From the NCBI GenBank assembly GCA_002751075.1, contig NAOQ01000009.1, forward strand, positions 344,215 through 362,267: a stretch of DNA of 18,053 nt, read 5' to 3'. Shown here piece after piece: positions 1 to 11,300 of the stretch; within the stretch, counting starts at the first letter, position 1, and each line of letters starts with the position of its first letter. Origin of the DNA: Ichthyophonus hoferi (taxonomy: Eukaryota; Opisthokonta; Ichthyosporea; Ichthyophonida; Ichthyophonidae). Below the pieces are notes generated by a model. It had not been told where the DNA came from and searched no databases. It saw only the letters and a list, made by a program, of their open reading frames with translations. Both the position numbers and the translations under genes were made by a program.

Positions 1-47
<47 letters not shown>

Positions 48-229
48 ACAACTATTCTATCTATTTACCAACCATTCACTCCCTTATCATATCCATCACA
101 ATATTTATTATTCCCTTGATCATCACCTCATACATCTTTCTATCCACACTATTTTTAACTCTAACCTCTCTTGCAAACACGTATACAACAATACACCTAT
201 ACACATATGCATAGAACTCATGAGTGTAG
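1..229 (+). other. HFM1: 3' part of an upstream HFM1 intron with a (CT)21 run
   Basis: Positions 1-42 are an uninterrupted CT dinucleotide repeat. The rest is pyrimidine- and AT-rich with no open exon. The intron ends at the TAG before exon 1. Its 5' end, and the exons for the N-terminal helicase half, lie outside the window. Confidence 0.8.
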
Positions 230-342
230 GAGTTGGCTATCACCATGCGGGAATGAACACTACAGACAGAAGAACTGTGGAAAAGGCTTTTACACAAGGT
301 GTACTACCTGTTATATTTGCCACAAGCACTTTAGCTATGGGG
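230..342 (+). CDS. HFM1: HFM1 exon 1 of window: helicase motif IVa/V
   Basis: Encodes residues 1-38, with GVGYHHAGMNTTDRRTVEKA and then VLPVIFATSTLAMG. These are the Ski2-family H-H-A-G-M block and the start of motif V in the second RecA-like domain. The acceptor TAG ends at 229, and the exon enters with two bases (GA) completing a Gly codon begun in an exon outside the window. The donor GTAAGG follows ATG GGG, leaving phase 0. An alternative acceptor at 222-224 (GAG) would add five bases. The acceptor has a poor pyrimidine tract. Confidence 0.9.
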
Positions 343-2314
343 GTAAGGATGTGTATATATTGTATTGTCAGTTGATATTATACTCTATACATATATTATC
401 TCTTGCATGTATACTCTTTTAATATCCATTTCCCCTGTATTATTCTACGTCTTACTATACACAAAACAAATTCCTTTTTTTTTTCTTAGCTCTTTCTCCA
501 TTGTCTTTCTAGACATTATAGTTATACTATTTATGATATATCCTCTCAAATGCTTAAGTATTTTCTAGATCGTTCTTATATATCTATCACTATAACAATA
601 TATACCTGTATCCTGTACATATATACTTTTATTTTTCATATCATTACGTTTGTTTTATTACTTTGCAGACCTTAGCCACACTCTTATAATTCAATTCTCT
701 TTCTTTCTTTCTTTTTCTCTTTCTCGCCCTCTTTCTCTCTCTCCACTTCCATCTTCCCCTATTCTTTTTTTAATCCTTTCCCACATATATCTTAATATAA
801 TTTTATCACTATTTGTCTCTTTTTCATTGGTTTTATTCCTCTTATAATTAATTCTATTCTATTTTAATGTTTAATGTTCTTTACCACATCACACCATTCT
901 CCCCATTATATTTCATTCTCTACCTTTCTTTCTTTATTTGCCAACCATATCAAATTATATTTACTTTTTATTCTAACTAACATAATTTCACGTTCTTATA
1001 TCTAAACGGCTATTACCCTTTCTTTCTCTTTTTAGGTTAATCTGCCAGCCCACCTTGGTTAGTGACCCCCCCTCCTTGGTTCAGTATCTTATATATATAT
1101 ATGCATGTGTTTATGTATGTCTGCTTGTACATATGTATATATATATGTACGTATGTATGTATGTATGGTATGTATGCATGCATATAAATACGCCTACTCC
1201 CTAAGCTCCATTCTCTACTAGAGAAATCCCTGAACCCATTAATACCCACACTCTCCCTCTATTTTTTCTTTCTATTTACTCCTATTAACCATCTCATGTA
1301 GTAATTATAAAGTCCACGCAATACTATGATTCTGGAGAGTATCCTGAATATACCCGAGCACAGATCTTACAAATGATAGGGAGAGCGGGAAGACCTCAGG
1401 TATTATAATATGTGTCTATGTTTTATATTACTATTGCTTATTTATCATTTCATTCCGTAATAACCTGGCTGTAATAGTTATAATAAGACTTGATGTATAA
1501 TTCATAATAATTGCCATGCTATGCCCAGATATTATTCCATATATTCAGTATCACTACAGAATTACGGTCCACAATCTCTCTCAGGCAGAATCTTTTTATA
1601 TATAGAATACTTAAGAACCGATCACTAATTAATTAAATAATTATAACTATATTTACTTTGCCTATGTTATGTGTATAGCTATATTTGACAGTTTGCACCT
1701 ATAAACCTTTACCACTCACACCTACATAATTCCTTGAAAATAAACTTACATCTATGACATGATACAAATATACGCCTACTCCTAATATATTTGTACATAC
1801 TTGCATATGCCTACATATGTATAGTTTGATACAGAGGCAACAGCAGTAATAATGACAACATACCGCATGAAACAACAATATGAAGGACTATTGGATGACT
1901 CCCAGTTGATTGAAAGCTAGTATGTTCATATTGTGTTAAATGCACAACATATATGTGCATATTAAGCTATATATATATTGGTGTTTTTCAATATGGGTAT
2001 ACCCCCCCACCTAAATATGAACATTGGGATATTGCGTAGTACTGCTGCTTTTACTTTTATTACTATGAATATAAGTACAATCATTACTAATTTATTTTTA
2101 TAATATCGCTTCCTTAATTTTATTTATTATTAATTATTGTCATTATTGTGGTTGTAATTACGGTTGTGGCTGTTATTTGTATTTATAATGTTAGAATTAT
2201 TACTATTACTATTACTCTTACCATTACTATTACTATTACTATTGCTGCTACTGTTATTATTACCATGACTGTTTTTGTTATTACTACTACTATTACTAAT
2301 ACTAATACTATTAC

Positions 2315-2347
<33 letters not shown>

Positions 2348-5300
2348 ATACTAATATAGAATAAAAGACTAACTGGGCTTATAATATATCATTATATACT
2401 AAAGTTTCTTTCTGTTGAGGGGCACTATAGAATACCCTTATGCCTTGATGTACATATTACCTTACAGAACAGAATTTATCTAGCTGTATTATGTTTACAA
2501 TATTTGTTTTTAATTATCCTATGTGATTAATCTCTGACATACTTGAGACTAACTATTTTTTTATTTTTTTATTGCAAACCAACTCTCTAGATATGCACAT
2601 ATATGTATATCAATTACTATTACTATTATGCCATAAATTAATTCACTCAATTGAACCTGCACCCTAATTAAATTATAAATTTGATAGCATTAGCAAGTAA
2701 CCAATATTATAATTATTCACTGATATTCTCCCATACAGCTTACACGAACACTTGATAGAACATTTAAATGCTGAGGTATACTACCTCTAAAGCTATATCT
2801 GGGATCTACCTTCTCCTGTTATTATTGTTGTATTATCTCATTCTGATTCCTCTCATCCCAATATCTATTTAGTATAATAGGATGGTAATATAATGGTATG
2901 ACGGTAGATAGTATGATAGTATAGAAGTATGTTGGTATAATGGTATAGCAGTAGAATGGTACGATAGTATCATAGTATAATAGTATAATAGTATGATAGT
3001 ATGGTAGTAAAATAGTTACTTTTCTTCTACTATATGCCTGTTCTGATGTTTATATATATACCGTTTGGTGTGTGAGTATGTATTTGGGGTTTTAGTTAAA
3101 CTTATATATATGTCTATTTTTTGTTTATTTGTCCACTTTCATATGTAGAATAAACCTTTCTGATATGTAATATTATCCTTCGCCCATTTAACAGATCGTC
3201 CTAAGAACAATCGTCAATGTACCTATGGTATGTTGTATAGCGGTTTATTTTTATATATTTAAGTGCATAAAATATTTTATTATGTAAACCTTTATAATGT
3301 GTCTTTATTTTCTATTATCACGTTTAACTATAAGAAGTATAGTTAGTTCACTCCATTTGACAATGTATTCCATAGCTATAAATATATTAAATAGTATTTG
3401 ATAGCCCTTTGGTGTGTAGGTCATGTATCTAACTTCAAATACAACAGTCCCCTTTTCCTTTTAGTTGTATGATTAAATAGTATAATATAATATAGTATAA
3501 TATAATAAACCTATGATAACTAGATTTAAAACGCCTATAAAATACACTAATTGGATGAATGACAAGGATAGGTCCATGAAAAACTGTATTTTAAATAAAC
3601 ATTATAGTGTGCTTGTAAGCATGCTTTAGTGTGAAATATATATAATAAATGTGCAATAATGAAAGTAATATTCCGCACATAGTAGAAAAACTCGATTAGT
3701 AGTTATTGCATTTTTTTATTTAATTATCACTATTCTTCGTAAAAACATATGACTTGCTTATAACATATCTATATTTCCTGACCTATACATATATATATAT
3801 ATATATATATATATCAATTTCGAGATGCAAACTTCTGCCTGGATTGCTAAGCAAGCATATACAATTATACCCTCCTACACAAAAATATTCTACATTTCTA
3901 CAACATTACCATTTACTCTCTATTAATTATCTTTTTTGTAGACCTATTCTACCTAACTACTCTTTAATCTCCACTAACCGTCTCATTTGTAGGCTCTGGA
4001 ATGGATAAAGTCTACTTTCCTGTACATAAGACTGCAAAAAAGTCCCCAGCATTACCAGCTTCCTTCTCGCCTATCTGTTGCAGCGTTAGAGGGCCGCCTA
4101 ATGCAAGGTAGGAACAGGGTGTACGCAATATATATAAACCCATGGTAATACAGAACTTAATGTATGAATATGCATAGAATAAGATGTCAGGCAGATGGGT
4201 AAAATATAGCCTATTCTAATATATCTTTACACTTTCTAACCAAGGTGCAGAGCTTGAAGTGTGTGGTCAGTGATTATAATGAATGCATCGTGGTCGGGGA
4301 GAGGGAGGAAATGTGTATAAAGGTAAACTTAGTGTATCATGGTATGACCAAACGTTACTCCCTGGTTTGTTCCGTTATTTCTACTTTGCATTATACTATA
4401 TTCCTAATATAGTATACGATGGGGAATGAATTCAGAATGGTGTATTAAAGATCTCAACTTATTGACGGAATATAAAATGATTACTAGAGACGAAGAGACC
4501 CTAGACCTTACTGCATCAGGTTGGTTTTTATTTTATTAGCATGTCACTTCCTTTTTATTTTGGCAATTATTATCTCAATCAGACCTCGTTTTTTTTCATT
4601 TTCATATACGTATATATGTATGTATGTATGTATGCATGTATGTATGGAGAGATGTATGTATGTATTTATGTATGTATGGATGGATGGATGTATATATATA
4701 TATATGTGTATGTGTGTATGTATGTATCTATGTTGTGTTATTTTCTGCAATGTACCTATCTTTAAACATATGTTTTTTATTGTTTGTTTAGCTAACCACC
4801 TCTTTCCATGTAGCTCTGTTTCTTCCTTATATTTAATGCATTTTTCTGTATTTTCTATCATATTATTATAAAATATTAATATTTTTCTATATATATATGC
4901 GTATATATATTTAATACTTCTTTTTATTCTTCTACAACCCCTCATATATCTCCCAGTCAACCTCTCATTCCAAACATACTAGTTATTGCTGTTATAATTA
5001 CTATTGTTTATTTTTATTCTTTTCTGTTCCCACTATTGTTGTCTCTTTTTTTCTTTTTTGTTATTGTCTTACCACCTTTATTCACCCCACCTTTACTTTC
5101 ATCATTATGACATTAAAATATTATTTTTTCTATTTTCACATGTCCTGTTACCTAGACACCACATATTCAACTAATAACAAGAAAACTTTACTTATGCACT
5201 ACAGCCAATTGTTCTACTATATATATTTCCTTATAACACACATTCATTGCTTATCTTACTACCTACAGATGCTGGTAGAATGATGGCTCGCTATTATATT

Positions 5301-8300
5301 TCCTTTGAGACAATGAAACTCTTTGACAGTATTACTGGAAATGATAGTGTGGAGTCTATGGTGACTCTTTATTACTCTATTAAATATGTACTAAATACTA
5401 TTGCAAATATTGTACAATACTATTTGAATCATAGAGAACAAGAGAGTATAGATACTAATGTATATACACATGTATGTATATGCATATAAAGTTAAATGAT
5501 ATTGCATTTAGAGTTTATGTTTGTTTGTGTCTTTGTTTCATTATATGTATGTGTGCGTCTGAATTGTTTTGTCTGTGTGTGTTTTAGAGGAACTCTATGT
5601 GCTTATATGTATCTTTTATTACCTTTGTATTGTTAATTATTGGCTTAAAAACTGATAAACACTAGCTTGTATTTATTGACCATGATCATATTGAGACTAT
5701 GTTGTATGCATATATTAATATGAGTATATAGATATGTACCCTGACACAAATATATACAGATTTTTACCAGAAGTTTATTTTTATTTTTAAATAACAATGT
5801 ATGTGCTTATGATGGCGGTAAAACAAACAATGGATAAAGGGGTATTTGATATAGTATATAATTTAATTAGTGATAGTTAGTAATAATAACATGGTTGGCT
5901 TTTATATTTGAAATCATGTATAAAGAAATAGCAACATAAATATGTGTAATGGAGAGAGTAAAATTTTAAATGCAATAGAATTCGCAAAACGTAAACATTG
6001 ATTAATCATAATAAAAGGAATGGTACTATGTAGATAGGGTATGGAGTAGAAAAGTAGGAGGTCAGAGAGAGATAGGGAAACTGTAATGGGATAGACATAC
6101 AATTACAATAGGATATTGAAAAGGTATAAATTTTATGTAGTCCCAATACAGTAAGATAATGCCAAAATGTAATGTCATGCGGTATATAATGAGAGAAGAA
6201 TGTAGACCAAGGAATAGGTAAATACTTGGAAAACAATCAAAATGCAACAATATAAAAAGAAGATGAAAAAAAAAATATTATGTGTGTTTTTTTCTAGTTA
6301 AAAACGTGTAATTGGGAGATCTGTAACCCAGAAATATTTTCTATTTGGTGGAAAATATTATGTAAAATAAGCTAAAATGTTTATTAAACTAGAATTAAGT
6401 TACGTAGACATGAAGAAAAGAAAAAAAATAAAGGGTTAGAGATATTTGTTTGCAAGTTAAAATTGTGCAATTGAGGGGATTACAACATGGAAATATATTT
6501 TATTCAGTTGAAAATATTAAGAAATTTAAATAATGCAGTTATATATACCTACAAAGAAACAATTAAAATTGAAATAAAATACAGAGACAAAAAAAAAAGA
6601 AAAAAGAAAAAAGACCTTAGATACACTCTTGTTTAGGGATAAGATTATTTGAATTGAAAGGTAAGTGTGTAATCTAAACATATATTTTATTCAGTTGAAA
6701 ATACTCTGTAAGGCAAAGGAATACAGTAATATTCGGCTACGAAGTACAGAGAAGAAACAGTTGAATAGCTTCAATATGCTAAACCAGGGTGTCCGGTAGG
6801 TATTATTTATAACCTTGGTTATGTTTATATGATATCTTTGCCTGAATTAATTGTTGACAACCCCCTTCTATAAGTAATATTGTGCTATATATATGTATGA
6901 CTTTTTTAATATGTATATACATATATACATACATATATACATACTATCATAACTTATACAAACAGAAACCTTGAAATTTACGGTTTCATATCCATGTATA
7001 AGTTATTATATTTACTTATAAACACACCCTCACATAGTTTTATATATATGTATATCACATACAAACAAATCCTATCCTCCCTCACTTCTTCCCTCCCTTT
7101 TCTTGACCTACCTACCTACCTATTTATATATCAGCTATATAATCAACAACGGGAAAATGAAAACCACAGACCACAAAGTTAACTGCTTAGTCCAGATTGC
7201 TTTGTCTGGTGTAGCTGTTAATGATTTCTCTTTATCCCAAGACTCTACTATCATCTTTCGTAGTGCCAGTCGAATTATGGCATGTATGCTACACACCTTC
7301 ATATATTTTACGTATTTATTTTTATTTTATCATTATTTACTTTTAGGTTATTTCTATTTATTTTCATTTAATTTTGACTATTTTCACTATAATTTTTGTC
7401 CTTTTTTTTTTCGGTTGCTTGCTAATTTATTTTCATCAATCTCTAAGCTTCTTTTATTATTTTTTTTATTTTTTTCACTTTTATTTATTTTTTCTTATTT
7501 TCATTGCAACTTTCTCTTTCAAGTTCTCAATAACTTAAATTCAATCTCTATTACAATAATTTTCATATTTATGTTAATTTTTTCTTGTTAAAATATATAA
7601 TTATTATTTCTTTATCTGCGCACACATATATGAATAGTTAGATATTTAACAATCTGTGGATGTATTTGTTTTTCTATGTAACATAATCTCTATGTAGTTA
7701 TGCCTGCTTTTGTCATTTAATTCTCTCCCTTCCATTTTTTTAAGTAAGTTCACTTATATTACCTTATATCCTTACACACTAAACCTAAACATACATATAA
7801 ACAGAAGAAACCACTTTCTGAAGTACTGAATCATATTCTTCCTCTACACCTACCTACTTACTTAGATACCCATATACACACGCCTAACACAGCTATACCA
7901 TATATGCAATCTAATTCATTCATAACACGAATACATATTCATAATAATATCTATATATTTTTATGTCCACAGGTATGAAGGAGTATTTATTAATCAAGCA
8001 CCCGACATCATTCCACTGTACTAAAAATGCATTTCTGCTGTAGGTGTAGTATATCTATATAGGTTTTTGCTAGTTATTCTCATTTACACTATATCTTTAT
8101 ATGATAGCCTTTGCTTAATATAAACACAAATCAGGCTAGCTATAGACCATATACAATGGTTTAGATGCTTGCAAATTTATATTTTAAACTAATAGCTATT
8201 TGAAAACAAATAGATAATGGGATACAAACAGTTAGACATATACGTATGTATGCATATCTATGGCTATACCTATACTCATATATATACTGCATATGCATAT

Positions 8301-11300
8301 ACCTAAACCTGTACTTATACCTATACCCATCCTCTTGTATAAGTATTTACCTCCATACCTTATCCTTTTTCGTTTACTTCTTTGCATATATATATCGCGA
8401 TTTGTTTTTCTTATTAGGCCATTAAATCTCACTGCCTAATCCACACCATTGCTTATAAATAACAACCTATAGTATGATCAGAAAGGTATATATTTTAAAT
8501 TGCAATTACAATAAAAACCAATTATTATATTTTCAGGGCTAGATCTCTTAATCGCAGAATGTGGGAAAATTCCGATCAAGTAGTACGCCAATTAGAGAAA
8601 ATTGGTAAGTATTTATCATAATATAGTATGGTTTGATAACTGATATATGAGTGGCTAAGGTTGGGCTTAAGGGAAATTTGCATTGTAATTTTATTACTAT
8701 TGACTTCAATATAGGTAAACAAATATAATACAATTTTAAAAAAATATAAATACAAATAAATCGGAAGAATAGGTTTGTAAACTATTTTAATATTCTTGTG
8801 CCCACTATTAATTGATTTATTTTTTAAAATGCCATTTAAATATCACCTCGTTTTTTATTGGTTCCACTGCCATGCAGCTACTTTGGCCACATGCAAGTTA
8901 TTATATTTTACATATTTTTTATTAGCTATCTATTCTTATATTTATATTGATCTGTGTCTATATATATAGCTAGAGTTAGAGTTGTACATGCATATCCTGT
9001 TTTACTGTTACCAGACAGCCTTTAAACCACCAAGTGAATCGCATATTCCTGTATGTTTCCATTTCTTTCCGATATCATTATTCATATAAAAACATATATG
9101 GTAGTTATAATAGTGGTACAGAGAGAAATATTCGTAAATGATTTATTTGTTACACAATATATATATACTTGTAAATAAATTCAAAGCAGAAAAAATAAAT
9201 ACCATATTAATCAATTTAAAAATGCCAAATAAGTATAAAAATTAGCTTCAAATATCACATACCCTTGCAATTAATGTAAAAATGAAACTAAAATATGATC
9301 ATAACCAATAAAAAATGCCTAACAAACTTAAGAACTTCTTCTCGACACTCAATAACACCACCCAATACCTTACTTTATAAAGGACACCAAAACCAATCAT
9401 AAGTCCTTATGTACATATTTCATTTCTCTTACTGGGTAACTAATGTTTATTTTATATACAGGTACTGCTATTTCCGGAGCCTTTGTTAAAAGAGGAATTA
9501 CTAGCTTTGCAGCCCTAAGGAAGTTAAATCCTAGGGAGGTGGAGAGGGTATATCCATATATATATATATGCCTATATGCAAATGGATCCTTTATATATAG
9601 TACTTATATGGATCAATAGATACATATATATAGCATCATAAAAAAGAAATTGATATTGATAAAATGATAGGTTTTGAATTTTTATTATTAATATAGACTG
9701 TAAGTAATTAAATTTTATAATTTGTGTGTGACCAATAGCATACTACTCACTCAGTCACCTAACTTTCCTTTGCAGATATCCAATAAAAATGTTATGTTTG
9801 GAAATGAGGTATGTATTATTCTTATCTTAGTAAATAGATGCATCGGTTATTGGTTGGGTTTGTGGGATAGGTGAGGCATTAGAAAAAATCATTTAAAATT
9901 ATAAAGGGTAAGTAGATTGCTTGTATAATTAGTTAAGTGGATAAGTATAGTACGTTAAAGTTAAACTTATAAATAAATGTCAATAATATTAGTCATAATT
10001 TTAAACTATTGAGTTGCAAAATAAATTTACAATGCTAACTAATCAATGGAATACAAATTATTTTTAAAAAATCTGTTCTAAAAGTTGTTTTAATTGCCAT
10101 AATTAGAAGTGTAATAAATATTTTTAAATTTCAAAATATTAATATTGAGATAAACCAATACGAACCACCAAATGTCTGGAAGTTGCAAATAAAAATTGAA
10201 ATAAATTAAAATTTTATTAAAGCAGGTAAATGAATGCTAAAAGAGCTATATGCCTAACTAAAAATAAAAGTAAACAAAAGATAAAATACAAAAACAACAA
10301 AAATATAATTACTTTGATTGAAACGATAAAATGAAAAAGGTAACAAAATAAAAGGGGCAAACAACAATATAGGTATACATGTAGGAAGGAGTTAATAGGT
10401 AAGTAGGTAAGTATATTTTTCTACTTACTATAGTAATGAACCAGTAAGAACCTAGATTGTACACAAATATCTGTGATCTGTATATTAATGAACCAGTAAT
10501 AACATAAATTACATACTACTCTCTCTGATATTTAGATTAGCGAAACAGTCCGAGGACTTCCAGATTTTGAAGTTACAGTAGAACAGGTAATTATAGTGTT
10601 TTATCTTGTTACTGCGTGTTTATTTCCAATTTGGTTTCTTTTTATACTTTGTTTATATATGAATGAGTTTAAGAAAAACTAGATATATATAGACTTAATA
10701 TAATTGTCAACTTTTAACTGTTAATTGTGGACGATTAATAATTTAATTTATAATTATTTACTTATTATTTATTAAATATCATTTGTCATTTATCAGTTAT
10801 TAATTATTAACTATTAACCCTTAATTGTTAATTAGCATTAATAAGTGTCCTCTTTCCTAATAGGTTGGACCAAGAACTATGAAACATGGTGCTATTAAAA
10901 TTATTGTAACTCTTTTAAACTTTGAAGATGGTTAGTACCTTCCTTTCTTTATTTGAATTTCACTTCCTATGTATTATCTCCTTATATATCCTATTTTTCT
11001 CTTTCTGTCTCTCTTTCTCGTTATCTATCTTATATATATAGTATCCTTATTATTTTTTGTTTTTCTTTGTTTTTCTTTCTCTCCCTTTCTCCCGCTTTCC
11101 CTTTCACTAAACTTTGTTTATTACATGCTTTCACAGTTCAAACGACCAATAAGCTTAGCATGAAATCGCGAAGATCAGCGGGACACTCAATCCTGTTGGT
11201 TGGAGATCATTGCAACACTCGTCTCTTTTATAAACACTTCCAGTAAGTAGAGCTACAATTAGAATAAGTTTATATTATTTTACTACTTCTATACTTACTT

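Noticed and set aside
1037-1249. 70-codon minus-strand frame with Tyr/Ile/His repeats
   Set aside because: It comes from the TATG tract in intron 2 and overlaps the microexon on the other strand.
2148-2354. 68-codon Thr/Ile-rich frame
   Set aside because: Produced by the ATT/ACT trinucleotide array inside intron 4.
4544-4960. 138-codon open frame on the minus strand
   Set aside because: Most of it is the TATG/TGGA microsatellite read backwards (Ile/His/Thr/Tyr). It lies in intron 8 and has no domain or coding signal.
5588-5608. Possible small exon after TTTTAG reading (K)ELYVLI
   Set aside because: It fits exon 9's phase but cannot join exon 11 in frame. The exon at 6750-6795 fits both sides and restores KKKQLNSFN and GVRY.
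7284-7591. Continuation of the exon 11 frame as a Phe/Leu/Tyr-rich, membrane-like stretch
   Set aside because: The strand is very T-rich, so stop codons are rare. Protein homology jumps to exon 12 at 7973, with good splice sites on both sides.
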